Positions 1-7,020 of a stretch of 37,669 nucleotides of DNA are shown here, piece by piece. Under the pieces are notes generated by a model, which saw only the letters and a program-made list of their open reading frames with translations, was not told the DNA's origin and made no database searches. A program made the position numbers and the translations under genes. The stretch's first letter is position 1, and every line of letters begins with the position of its first letter. Origin of the DNA: Oscillospiraceae bacterium (GTDB lineage Bacteria > Bacillota > Clostridia > Oscillospirales > Oscillospiraceae); contig CADARY010000019.1 in the NCBI GenBank assembly GCA_902790375.1, positions 1 through 37,669 on the forward strand. Reading direction: 5' to 3'.

Positions 1-184
1 GCAGCGCATCGACGACACGGCCCTTGAGGGCAGCGCCGGTGTCACCGTCTACGGCGAGGCGGGCAGCGAGGCGGAACGCTTTGCCAACGCAAACGACCTT
101 CCCTTCATCCCCGCGAACAACGACACGCCGGTATACCAGCCGGCCCAGCCCCCGGTGATGCTCCCTTACGTCGCGCTGAGCTGA
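1..184 (+). CDS. C-terminal end of a leucine-rich-repeat (BspA-like) surface protein, partial
   Basis: This open frame enters from the left edge (codons start at base 2) and ends at the TGA at 182-184, leaving about 60 residues. It contains VTVYGEAGSEAERFAN followed by DLPFIPA. In BspA-like LRR_5 proteins the last repeat typically reads like tIyGyaGSyAexYAkxngipF, so I read this as the closing repeat of such a protein. A proline-rich tail (YQPAQPPVMLPY) follows. These proteins are usually secreted or surface-exposed. The N-terminus and signal peptide are outside the window, so localisation is inferred from the family only. A strong terminator follows directly. Confidence 0.55.
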   Translation, partial: QRIDDTALEGSAGVTVYGEAGSEAERFANANDLPFIPANNDTPVYQPAQPPVMLPYVALS

Positions 185-191
185 AAAAACG

Positions 192-227
192 AACCCCGGA
201 GCTTCGATTTTGAAGCTCCGGGGTTTT
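192..227. terminator. bidirectional intrinsic terminator
   Basis: A near-perfect 14-bp stem (192-205 with 212-225, core CCCCGGAGCTTC) has a 6-nt loop. It has T residues on its right, serving the LRR gene, and six A residues at 184-189 on its left. On the minus strand those read as TTTTTT, so it also terminates leftward transcripts such as the antisense RNA described below. Confidence 0.85.
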
Positions 228-230
228 GAC

Positions 231-259
231 TTGACGAAACACAACGGGATGTGTAGAAT
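231..259 (+). promoter_or_regulatory. sigma-A promoter of the small membrane peptide
   Basis: TTGACG (231-236), 17 nt, TAGAAT (254-259). The predicted start near 266 gives a transcript of about 235 nt to the terminator at 460-500, with a leader of roughly 95 nt before the 360 start codon. Confidence 0.75.
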
Positions 260-329
260 AGAAGCAACCTCGCAAGAGGCCACCGGAGCAATCCGGCGAA
301 AGGTGCGCTGTTGAAACAATGGCGGTTGG

Positions 330-354
330 CCACTTTCCCGATGAGGGGAGGTGG
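330..354 (+). promoter_or_regulatory. hairpin sequestering the Shine-Dalgarno of the small peptide
   Basis: CCACTTTCCC (330-339) pairs over all ten positions (two G-U) with GGGGAGGTGG (345-354), across a 5-nt loop. The second arm is the ribosome binding site, 5 nt before the ATG at 360. Translation should therefore be blocked in the folded mRNA. Confidence 0.75.
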
Positions 355-359
355 GGCTT

Positions 360-446
360 ATGGATAAGCGGAGAATCCTTCGCTTTGTGCTGTGCCTCAT
401 CGTGATCCTTGTGATCATGCTGTACATAGCGCCAAAGGCTTACTGA
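360..446 (+). CDS. 28-residue hydrophobic peptide, type I toxin-like
   Basis: A 28-residue frame starts MDKRRILRF, has a single hydrophobic segment at about residues 8-23 (LVLCLIVILVIML-like composition) and ends IAPKAY. The shape, a basic N-terminus plus one short transmembrane helix, is that of small membrane-acting toxins of type I toxin-antitoxin loci. Membrane location is inferred from composition. It has its own promoter (231-259), a strong ribosome site hidden in a 10-bp hairpin, and its own terminator (460-500). An opposing promoter at 551-578 would make an antisense RNA over the whole unit. I cannot assign it to a named toxin family. Alternatives are a leader peptide or a non-toxic small membrane protein. 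Confidence 0.65.
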   Translation: MDKRRILRFVLCLIVILVIMLYIAPKAY

Positions 447-459
447 GCTATAAAGGCTC

Positions 460-500
460 GTTGACCGCCCGGCTGATCCCCGTGCGGTCAACTATTTTTT
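460..500 (+). terminator. intrinsic terminator of the small peptide transcript
   Basis: Perfect 9-bp stem GTTGACCGC (460-468) with GCGGTCAAC (484-492), then ACTATTTTTT. The minus-strand side has no U tract in the right place, so leftward transcription should read through. Confidence 0.85.
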
Positions 501-550
501 GACTAACTAACGGGCCAACCGTCAAATCAACAGCGCCCTTTTGTATCTTC

Positions 551-578
551 ATTATACCACGCAGGCGCGCTTTGTCAA
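551..578 (-). promoter_or_regulatory. strong consensus promoter for the antisense RNA
   Basis: Reading leftward: TTGACA (578-573), 16 nt, TATAAT (556-551). Both hexamers match consensus exactly, better than the sense promoter. This fits an antitoxin RNA made in excess. Confidence 0.8.
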
Positions 579-587
579 GCGGGAAAG

Positions 588-624
588 CGGTCCCCCGCCG
601 CCGGGGGCGGAATAAGGGGGACCG
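588..624. other. GC-rich stem-loop just upstream of the antisense promoter
   Basis: CGGTCCCCC (588-596) pairs with GGGGGACCG (616-624). It lies between the end of the signal-peptidase-like gene and the -35 of the antisense promoter. There is no T run, but it could still end or process the leftward transcript from 731 and insulate the antisense RNA. Nothing else is visible between 625 and 730. Confidence 0.4.
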
Positions 625-730
625 GTTTCTCCGCAGCCGCGCCATTGGCGGACCCATAGCGAAGCGGGTCCGGGAATGGCATTGCGGCAAGGCGGGAAAG
701 CGCTGCTGCACCGCGCGGGTCGATGCAGCT

Positions 731-1246
731 TTATTCTCTGCTCTGTCTGGGCAGTCTTCCGAGCAGCTCGCTTGTGCGGATGATGCCGAAGGCGCGCGAA
801 TCCACCGCCGCCTCTCTGGCATCCCCCAGGAGGAACAGCTCCCGCTGCCGCAGGATCACGGGATAGACCGGCCCGTCCGGGCGCGGGTCCGTGCGGGTAA
901 AGCTGTAGCTGCCCCGCTCGGCGATGCCGTTGATATAGGCGATGCCGTCGCGCAGCTCCACGCTGTCGCCTGCGACCGCTACGACACGCCGCAGCGCCGT
1001 CGTCCCGTCCGGCAGGCGCAGGCACACAAGGTCGCCCCGCCGGCACTCCCCGATCACGCGCAGATACAGGAAGGGCTGACCCTTTTTATATGCCGGGCGC
1101 ATCCCCTCGTCCCCCTGGACAGCCACGCCCAGCAGCAGGGTGAAGGCCACGATGAGCAGCACGAGCACGCCCAGCGCGACCCGGATGCGCCGCATCAGGC
1201 CTCGGTGCTCCCGGTCATAGCCGCTTTGTCTTTCTTTAGTCGGCAT
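731..1246 (-). CDS. signal peptidase I-like protein lacking both catalytic residues
   Basis: A S26-type signal peptidase fold of about 171 residues: an N-terminal membrane helix (LGVLVLLIVAFTLLLGVAV), then the boxes expected for signal peptidase I. In the first box the usual GDSMxPT reads GDEGMRPAY, so the nucleophilic Ser is Gly (codon GGG, checked on the minus strand). In the second, the usual KRVIGxPGD reads RRVVAVAGD, so the general-base Lys is Arg. The GD...DSR box is kept (GDAREAAVDSR). The membrane anchor and beta fold seem intact while proteolysis should be lost. I chose ATG 1246 because AGGTGAG sits 5 nt upstream; a GTG at 1255 would overlap the CoA-transferase stop by 4 bp. The tight coupling implies one operon. 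It could alternatively be an unusual active variant. Confidence 0.75.
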   Translation of the reverse strand: MPTKERQSGYDREHRGLMRRIRVALGVLVLLIVAFTLLLGVAVQGDEGMRPAYKKGQPFLYLRVIGECRRGDLVCLRLPDGTTALRRVVAVAGDSVELRDGIAYINGIAERGSYSFTRTDPRPDGPVYPVILRQRELFLLGDAREAAVDSRAFGIIRTSELLGRLPRQSRE

Positions 1247-1251
1247 TGTTC

Positions 1252-2793
1252 TCACCTGCCCTGCACATTGTCCGTCTCATCCAGCACCGGAAAGGGCAGG
1301 CGCGCGAGAATATCCCGCCGTTTGTCGATGCCCGGGTAAACCTCAAGGAGCGCAAGCCCCTCCGGCCGCAGGGCAAAGACGCAGCGCTCCGTCACATACA
1401 GCACCTGCTGCCCGTTCTGCACGGCCCGGGGCCCGGAGAAGCTGATGCTGCGCACCTTGTCCACGATCTTCGGGATCGCGCCCTCCTGCCGGATGCGTAC
1501 CTCCCCGTCCTCCTCGGTGACCTGCAGCCCCTTGGTGTTGAAGGTGAAGCAGAAAACCACCTTCTTTGTCGCGGCGGTGATGTTGCCGAAGCCCCCGATG
1601 CCGGAGGCCTGGTCCGCGCCCCGGTGGGCGTTGACGTTGCCGAAGCGATCCATCTCCAGCGCGCCCATGAAGCAGGCATCCAGCCCGCCCCCGTCATAGA
1701 AATCAAACTGCATGGACATGTCGCAGATGGCGTCCGCGCCGATCATGGCGCCAAATTCCAGCCCGCCCGCCGGGAGACCGCCTGTGCCGCCGGACTCGAC
1801 CGAGAGCGTGAGATCCTGCAGGATGCCCGCCGCCGCGGCGTACTTGCTGACCTTCTCCGGGATGCCGACGCCGATGTTGATGATGTCGCCGCGCCTGAGC
1901 TCCTTTGCCGCCCGGCGGCCGATGATATCCGCCTCGCAGCCGGCGCGCAGCTTGCCGCTCTTGGCGTTCTCCTTTTCCAGCCGGTGATACCAGTACTGCA
2001 TGTGGGTCGCCGGTACATGGATATCGCCGGAGAGGGTGCCGAAGGCCTCGTTGTCCCGCTCCGGCTCGCACACCACCACCACGTCCACCAGCACCGCCGG
2101 GAGGATGATATCCCGCGGGCGGCTGAAATCCGAGCGGACCCGGTCCACCTGCACGATGACCCTGCCGCCGTTTCGCCGGGTGAGCTGGGCGATGGAGAGC
2201 GCGTCGATGGTGCTGTATTCCCCCTCAAAGGAGATATTCCCCTTCGCGTCGACCGAGGTGGCCTTGATGAGGGCAATGTCAAAGGCGGGCAGGCGGTAGC
2301 GCAGATACTCCTCCCCTTCCACCTCCACCACGCGGACAAGCGTGTCGTCCCGGGAGATGCGGTTGAGGCCCGGCCCCTCGATGCGCGGGTCGGCGAAAAT
2401 GCCGAGGCCCACCTTGGTGATATAGCTGTCATGGCCCCCGGCCTGGGCGCGCATGGCGTGGGACATTGGGCCGAGCGGGAGATTGTAGGCCTCAAAGCGG
2501 TCCTCCAGCACGAGCTTCTTGGTGCTTGGCATAGCGCCGAAATGGCCGCAGATGATCCTGCCCACGGCGCCCTCGCGGATATAGTTCTCCGCGCCGCGCT
2601 CGGGGTCGAAAAGGCCGAAGCCCGCCGAGGATACCAGCGTCAGGTTCCGGGGGTGCCCGGTCGCGCGAAAGCGCTCCGTGATGGCGTCGTGCAGCTTTTC
2701 GGGGTTTGCCGTACCCACGAAGGAGTTGAGGCCGATCACCGCCCCGTCCTGAATCAGTTCTGCCGCCTGTGCCGGTTCCATAATAGTGAACAT
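1252..2793 (-). CDS. single-chain class I CoA-transferase (propionate/acyl-CoA:acetate type)
   Basis: A 513-residue family I CoA-transferase in which alpha-like (about 1-260) and beta-like (about 280-513) halves are fused, as in propionate CoA-transferase and YdiF. These cytosolic enzymes move CoA between short-chain acyl-CoAs and acetate or other acids through a glutamyl-CoA thioester. The expected nucleophile is Glu333 in SVESGGTGG, followed by a glycine-rich stretch, and the length is normal. The GxGIPE-like segment (IGVGIPEKV, about 307-315) is also present. ATG 2793 has AGAGGGG 9 nt upstream. It is the first gene of an operon with the signal-peptidase-like gene and has a promoter overlapping a palindrome at 2839-2856. 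Exact substrates cannot be told from sequence. In this setting fermentation or butyrate/propionate metabolism is likely. Confidence 0.85.
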   Translation of the reverse strand: MFTIMEPAQAAELIQDGAVIGLNSFVGTANPEKLHDAITERFRATGHPRNLTLVSSAGFGLFDPERGAENYIREGAVGRIICGHFGAMPSTKKLVLEDRFEAYNLPLGPMSHAMRAQAGGHDSYITKVGLGIFADPRIEGPGLNRISRDDTLVRVVEVEGEEYLRYRLPAFDIALIKATSVDAKGNISFEGEYSTIDALSIAQLTRRNGGRVIVQVDRVRSDFSRPRDIILPAVLVDVVVVCEPERDNEAFGTLSGDIHVPATHMQYWYHRLEKENAKSGKLRAGCEADIIGRRAAKELRRGDIINIGVGIPEKVSKYAAAAGILQDLTLSVESGGTGGLPAGGLEFGAMIGADAICDMSMQFDFYDGGGLDACFMGALEMDRFGNVNAHRGADQASGIGGFGNITAATKKVVFCFTFNTKGLQVTEEDGEVRIRQEGAIPKIVDKVRSISFSGPRAVQNGQQVLYVTERCVFALRPEGLALLEVYPGIDKRRDILARLPFPVLDETDNVQGR

Positions 2794-2827
2794 TTGTAAG
2801 ACCCCTCTCTGCGCTTTTGTGGAAACC

Positions 2828-2857
2828 AGTATAAACGCTGACCCCCGCCGGGGTCAA
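2828..2857 (-). promoter_or_regulatory. promoter and palindromic operator of the CoA-transferase operon
   Basis: Reading leftward: TTGACC (2857-2852), 18 nt, TATACT (2833-2828). A perfect inverted repeat TGACCCC-CGCC-GGGGTCA occupies 2839-2856, i.e. the spacer and most of the -35. A dimeric repressor bound there would block the promoter. No regulator gene is adjacent. Confidence 0.6.
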
Positions 2858-3018
2858 GGGGCCGCTTTGTCTTTTCCCGCGGCGCGCGCCATCACAGATT
2901 GTTCAAAAAATTCCCAATCTTTGTTCAGAAATTTGAAGAGAAATCTTCACACTTCTGTTGTACCATACAAGCACAGCAAAAAGGAAAACAATCTGAATAC
3001 AATCGAGGTGCAAGCAAA

Positions 3019-4116
3019 ATGAAAAAGACCTATTCTCCTGTCCGCAGAATTTCCGCGGTCCTGCTGGCGCTGATGCTGGTATGCTCCGCGCTGTCCGCCC
3101 CGGCCTTCGCCGCCGGAACGGATCAGACCCTGACCTTTGCCGCAGCCGGGCGCACCGCCCATACGGCCGCTGAGATCTATGCGCAGAACGTCAATTCCAT
3201 GGTCTCTGTGGATGTCTCCGCAAAGGTCAACATGTTCGGCTATGAGACGCTCAGCGAGGGCGCAGGCTCCGGCTTCATCATCACGCCGGACGGCTATATC
3301 CTCACGAATGCCCACGTGGTGGAGGGCGCAGAGAATATCAGCGTCAGCACCTACAGCGGCGATAAGTATGATGCCGAGCTCATCGGGTATGACATTTCCA
3401 ACGACGTTGCGGTTTTGAAGATCGACGCCGAGGATCTGACGCCCGTGACCTTCGGCGACTCGGACAAGGCCGTGATCGGCGAGGACGTGATTGCGATCGG
3501 CAACCCCCTCGGCACGCTGAATTTCTCGCTGACCAAGGGCGTCATCAGCGGCCTGGACCGTGAGATCTCCCTCTCCGGCAACATGCGCCTGCGCCTGATC
3601 CAGACCGACTGCGCCATCAATGCCGGCAGCTCCGGCGGCGCGCTGTTCAACATGTACGGCGAGGTCATCGGCATCACCAACAGCAAAGCCTCCGGCATGG
3701 ATTTCGGCTCCGTGATCGAGAGCATCACCTTCGCCATCCCGGTCAATAACGTGGTGGACATCATCGAGCAGATCATGACCAAGGGCGAGATTTCCAGCCC
3801 CTACATCGGCATCAGCATCGCGGATGTGGATGAGAGCCTGCACGCCTACGGCGTTCCGAAGGGCGCCGACGTGATCGAAGTGGCGGAGGATTCTCCCGCC
3901 AAGGAAGCCGGACTGCAGAAGAACGACGTGATCACGGCGGCCGACGGCGAGCCTGTTGCCGGCAGCAGCGATCTTGTCAAGTATGTCCGCGCCCACTCCG
4001 TGGGGGACAAGGTGGAGCTCAGCGTCTTCCGCCAGGGACAGACCATCAAGATCACCGTCAAGATCGGCGAGACCGTCAAGAGCGCCCTGCCCGAAACGGA
4101 AAAGGCAGCAGAGTAA
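3019..4116 (+). CDS. secreted HtrA/DegP-type serine protease with one PDZ domain
   Basis: A 365-residue extracytoplasmic protease. A cleavable signal peptide (basic MKKTYSPVRR, hydrophobic core, cleavage after APAFA) is followed by a trypsin-like domain with His99 (TNAHVV), Asp129 (SNDVAVL) and Ser205 (NAGSSGGAL). The nucleophile motif has Ser in place of the usual Asn (GSSGG for GNSGG), which is conservative. A PDZ domain follows at about 255-350 (SPYIGISIADV...). The frame is open further upstream, but ATG 3019 has GAGGTG 8 nt before it and begins the signal peptide. Instead of the usual N-terminal anchor it has a signal peptide, so it should be exported. A family role is degradation of misfolded exported proteins. 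Upstream 2860-3010 is AT-rich with no clear promoter match. A terminator follows. Confidence 0.9.
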   Translation: MKKTYSPVRRISAVLLALMLVCSALSAPAFAAGTDQTLTFAAAGRTAHTAAEIYAQNVNSMVSVDVSAKVNMFGYETLSEGAGSGFIITPDGYILTNAHVVEGAENISVSTYSGDKYDAELIGYDISNDVAVLKIDAEDLTPVTFGDSDKAVIGEDVIAIGNPLGTLNFSLTKGVISGLDREISLSGNMRLRLIQTDCAINAGSSGGALFNMYGEVIGITNSKASGMDFGSVIESITFAIPVNNVVDIIEQIMTKGEISSPYIGISIADVDESLHAYGVPKGADVIEVAEDSPAKEAGLQKNDVITAADGEPVAGSSDLVKYVRAHSVGDKVELSVFRQGQTIKITVKIGETVKSALPETEKAAE

Positions 4117-4129
4117 ACTATAAAGAACA

Positions 4130-4163
4130 GACAAAGGCACAGCCGTTCGGCTGTGCCTTTGTC
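4130..4163. terminator. terminator shared by the convergent htrA-like and galU genes
   Basis: Stem GACAAAGGCACAGCC (4130-4144) with GGCTGTGCCTTTGTC (4149-4163), 4-nt loop. The A/T-rich lower stem gives short T runs on both strands. Confidence 0.75.
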
Positions 4164-4184
4164 GTTAGAGCAGAGCAGGCTGAA

Positions 4185-5069
4185 TCAGCCTTCCTTTTTC
4201 AGCAGCTCCGCCTTGTCGATGATGAACTGCCGGAGCCAGGCGCCGGCCTCTTCGTTTTCCAGGGCAAAGTCGATGATCGATTCGAGATAACCCTTGAGGT
4301 TGCCGGTATCGTAGCGCTTGCCCTCAAAGTCCACAGCGCACATGGGCTCCCTGCGGCAGAGGGCGCGCATGCCGTCGGTGAGCTGGATCTCGTTGTTGCG
4401 GCCCGGGCGCGTCTGCTCAAGAATATCAAAGATGGCGGGCATGAGCACATAGCGGCCCATGATGGCATAGTCGGAGAGCTTTTCATAGATGGAGGGCTTT
4501 TCGTTCATGTCGCTGATGCGATAGACCCGGTCGGAGAGCTTTTCTTCCAGCTTGACGGAGGAGTATTTGCAGATCTCGCTGCTCGGGAACTGACGCACGG
4601 CGATGGCGCTGCAGCTGTTCGCCTCTGCCGCGTCCACGAGCTGCTTGAGCACCGGCGTGTCGCTGAGCATGATATCGTCGCCGAGGAGGATGCCGAAGGG
4701 CTCGTTGCCCACAAAGCTCTTGGCGCGCCAGACGGCATGTCCGAGGCCCTTGGTCTCCTTCTGCCGCAGGAAGTACACGTCTGCCATGTCCGCCACCTCC
4801 CGCACGGTGCGGGCCTCCTGACGCTTGCCGTCGGCAAGGAGGCGGGCCTCCAGGTCGGGGGCGTAGTCGAAGTAATCCTCAATGGGGGATTTGCCGCGGT
4901 TGGTGATGATGAGGATCTCCTCCACACCGGCGGCTACGGCCTCCTCCACAATGTACTGCAGAACGGGCTTGTCCACCAGCGGCAGCATTTCCTTGGGGAT
5001 GCTCTTGGTGTTGGGCAGCAGGCGGGTTCCGAGTCCCGCCGCGGGGATGATCGCCTTGCGTATTTTCAT
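4185..5069 (-). CDS. galU: UTP-glucose-1-phosphate uridylyltransferase
   Basis: A 294-residue GalU of normal length; it makes UDP-glucose from UTP and glucose-1-phosphate in the cytosol, for glycolipid and envelope sugar synthesis. The nucleotidyltransferase signature is at residues 12-29 (GLGTRLLPNTKSIPKEML), and a metal-binding GDD follows in LLGDDIML. I picked ATG 5069 (MKIRKAI) because GGAGG lies 9 nt upstream; ATG 5075 is too close to that site. It follows queT by 22 bp and is probably the last gene of a queH-queT-galU transcript, though the functions are unrelated. Confidence 0.93.
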   Translation of the reverse strand: MKIRKAIIPAAGLGTRLLPNTKSIPKEMLPLVDKPVLQYIVEEAVAAGVEEILIITNRGKSPIEDYFDYAPDLEARLLADGKRQEARTVREVADMADVYFLRQKETKGLGHAVWRAKSFVGNEPFGILLGDDIMLSDTPVLKQLVDAAEANSCSAIAVRQFPSSEICKYSSVKLEEKLSDRVYRISDMNEKPSIYEKLSDYAIMGRYVLMPAIFDILEQTRPGRNNEIQLTDGMRALCRREPMCAVDFEGKRYDTGNLKGYLESIIDFALENEEAGAWLRQFIIDKAELLKKEG

Positions 5070-5091
5070 GTTCATACTCCTCCAGAGCGCT

Positions 5092-5628
5092 TTATTTCCG
5101 GTTGACGCGGTCGATAAAAACGCGCGCACCTTTGATTTTCGGAAGCTGCGTGAGCAGCGGATAGCCAAGCGCGTACAGGACCACGGCCTCGCCGAGGCCG
5201 ACGGTCAGGGCGTTGAAGCCATAGGAAGCAAGGGGCGTGGAGAACGCCTGAATCTGATAGCCCCAGGTGAGCACCGCGCCCACGATGACGGCGTTAAAGA
5301 CCACCGGCATCAGACAGCCGAAAAAGCGGTTTTTGGCTGTGCTGCCCTTTTTGCCGGCATACATCGTCGTAAAGCCCGCAAGCAGGGTCGCAAGGGAGCC
5401 AAACACAATGTCCAGGACGCTGCCGGTATAGAGATTGGCGAGGACGCAGCCCACGGCGAGGCCGTACACCGAGCTCGGGATCAGAAAGGGCAGGACGGTG
5501 AGCACCTCGCTCACCCGAAACTGGACCGGCCCGTAGCTGATCGGGGCAAGGCCGATGGTGAGGGCGGCATAGATGGCGGCAATCACGGCCGCCGTGGCCA
5601 GGCGCAGGGTGGCGCTTTTGGCGTACAT
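5092..5628 (-). CDS. queT: QueT family transporter (queuosine-precursor uptake)
   Basis: A 178-residue multi-pass membrane protein with about five hydrophobic helices. It carries the family pattern near the N-terminus (FRVSEVLTVLPF after YGPVQ) and DIVFGSLATLLAG around 90. QueT proteins are substrate-binding subunits of ECF importers for queuine or preQ1-like precursors and rely on a shared energising module, which is not in this window. It starts 1 bp after the queH stop, with GAGG upstream, and the shared queuosine theme supports both calls. The upstream region is too short to show a preQ1 riboswitch. Confidence 0.85.
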   Translation of the reverse strand: MYAKSATLRLATAAVIAAIYAALTIGLAPISYGPVQFRVSEVLTVLPFLIPSSVYGLAVGCVLANLYTGSVLDIVFGSLATLLAGFTTMYAGKKGSTAKNRFFGCLMPVVFNAVIVGAVLTWGYQIQAFSTPLASYGFNALTVGLGEAVVLYALGYPLLTQLPKIKGARVFIDRVNRK

Positions 5629-5629
5629 T

Positions 5630-6244
5630 TCAGATACCTCGGTTTTTCAGGGAATATTCGCAGCCGCAGTAGAGCTGGCGGTATACGTTGTATTTTTCGC
5701 AGAGCTCTATGGAGCGGTTTTCTCCGTCGCGCTTTTTGAACTCCGAGGGGAGCCACTTCACCCCGGCGGTCCGGGCGATCTCCTCGGCGAGAGCGTTGAT
5801 GCGCACCGCGTCCTTGTGCCGCGAGAGGGTGAGAGTCGTGCAGAAGTAGTCAAAGCCCCGTGCCGCGGCAATCCTGGCCGCTTCCTCCAGACGCAGGCGG
5901 AAGCATTCGGTGCACCGCCGTCCGCCCTCCGGCTCTGCTTCCAGGCCACGGACGCGGGCATAATATTCCCCGCTGCGGTATTCCTCCCGCAGGACCGGGA
6001 CCCGCTCCGAAAGCCCCATGTCGCCGATCAGCTTCAGGAGCGCTGCATAGCGCTTCTCAAACTCCGCCTCCGGGTAGATGTTGGGGTTATACCACAAAAG
6101 CGTCAGGTCAAAATGGCGGATCAGATATTCCAGCACCGCGCTCGAGCAGGGGCCGCAGCACACATGCAGCAGCACCCGGGGCCGCCGGTCCCCTTCCTTT
6201 TCGATGATGCGGTCCATTTCCCGCATGTAATTTCTTCTGTTCAT
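5630..6244 (-). CDS. queH: epoxyqueuosine reductase QueH
   Basis: A 204-residue QueH (DUF208). This enzyme does the last step of queuosine tRNA modification, epoxyqueuosine to queuosine, and is unrelated to QueG. The cysteine pattern is complete: CCGPC at 29-33, C111/C114 (CTEC), and C193/C195 in YCGC. ATG 6244 gives the expected length; it has only a weak ribosome site, and TATGAT lies just upstream at 6257-6252, so the mRNA may have a very short leader. A longer upstream frame has no ribosome site support. Together with queT this makes a salvage-and-finish pair for queuosine. Confidence 0.88.
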   Translation of the reverse strand: MNRRNYMREMDRIIEKEGDRRPRVLLHVCCGPCSSAVLEYLIRHFDLTLLWYNPNIYPEAEFEKRYAALLKLIGDMGLSERVPVLREEYRSGEYYARVRGLEAEPEGGRRCTECFRLRLEEAARIAAARGFDYFCTTLTLSRHKDAVRINALAEEIARTAGVKWLPSEFKKRDGENRSIELCEKYNVYRQLYCGCEYSLKNRGI

Positions 6245-6319
6245 ATATCCATCATACCACAAGGAAATGAAAAAAGCTACCCATTGCGCCCAACACGCGG
6301 AAAGCTGTGCATTGCTCCC

Positions 6320-6347
6320 TTGACGCGGACGCAGGATGTGATAAGAT
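6320..6347 (+). promoter_or_regulatory. promoter of the dCMP deaminase gene
   Basis: TTGACG (6320-6325), 16 nt, TAAGAT (6342-6347); the gene's GGAGG (6363-6367) follows. Confidence 0.65.
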
Positions 6348-6374
6348 AAGGAAAAAAGGATCGGAGGATCACCC

Positions 6375-6863
6375 ATGGACAGCCGAACCAGCAAGCAGAA
6401 TTATTACCTGGACATCGCCGACGCGGTGCTTGAGCGCTCCACCTGCCTCAGGCGCAAGTACGGCGCCATCATCGTCAGGAATGACGAGATCATCTCCACC
6501 GGCTATAACGGCGCGCCCCGGGGCCGGCGCAACTGCTCGGACCTGGGCGGCTGCATGCGCGAAAAGCTGGGCATCCCCTCCGGCGAACGCTATGAGCTCT
6601 GCCGCTCCGTGCATGCCGAGGCCAACGCCATCATCTCCGCCTCCCGCCGGGACATGATCGGCGCAACCATCTATCTTGTGGGCCGCAGCGCCAAGACCGG
6701 GGAGCTTCTTTCCGATGCGATGAGCTGCTCCATGTGCAAGCGCCAGATCATCAACGCCGGCATCGCGCAGGTGGTCATCCGCACAAGCCCCTCGGAATAC
6801 CGGGTCATCCCCGTCTCCGACTGGGTGGAAAACGACGACTCGATCATCAACCTCATCGGATGA
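6375..6863 (+). CDS. comEB: dCMP deaminase / ComEB-type zinc deaminase
   Basis: A 162-residue cytidine/deoxycytidylate deaminase. Zinc ligands and catalytic Glu are seen as His80-Ala-Glu82 (SVHAEANAI) and Cys118/Cys121 (SCSMC). An N-terminal cysteine-containing insert (NCSDLGGCM, 53-61) matches bacterial dCMP deaminases, which convert dCMP to dUMP for thymidylate synthesis. The GGAGG at 6363 is 7 nt before ATG 6375. It stands alone with its own promoter. The symbol follows the usual name for Firmicute members; no competence genes are nearby. Confidence 0.88.
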   Translation: MDSRTSKQNYYLDIADAVLERSTCLRRKYGAIIVRNDEIISTGYNGAPRGRRNCSDLGGCMREKLGIPSGERYELCRSVHAEANAIISASRRDMIGATIYLVGRSAKTGELLSDAMSCSMCKRQIINAGIAQVVIRTSPSEYRVIPVSDWVENDDSIINLIG

Positions 6864-6942
6864 GGCGCCGGCACAGAAAAAATGCCCAAGAAAGCGCCGG
6901 GCGGAAGGGTCTGTCCGGCCCAAAGTTTGGCAACAATGATAA

Positions 6943-6971
6943 TTGCAGTTTTTGATATAAGCTGTTATTAT
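6943..6971 (+). promoter_or_regulatory. candidate promoter of adhE
   Basis: TTGCAG (6943-6948), 17 nt, TATTAT (6966-6971), 50 nt before the adhE start. No convincing Rex operator was found around it. Confidence 0.5.
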
Positions 6972-7020
6972 TTTGACGATCCCGAAAAGGGTTGCACGAA
7001 AGAAAGGGAGCTGAGAAATT

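Larger units (their letters stand above)
184..544 (-). ncRNA. predicted antisense RNA covering the small-peptide unit
   Basis: The consensus leftward promoter at 551-578 predicts a start near 544. The first usable leftward terminator is the hairpin at 192-225 followed by TTTTTT (complement of 184-189). The RNA of about 360 nt would be fully complementary to the sense transcript, including the ribosome-site hairpin and coding region. No convincing protein with a ribosome site is seen on this strand. The RNA itself is an inference from promoter and terminator placement. Confidence 0.55.

Noticed and set aside
6925-6990. Rex-type redox operator upstream of adhE
   Set aside because: GCAA...TTGC at 6930-6946 is a weak inverted repeat and does not match TTGTTAA-N4-TTAACAA well enough.
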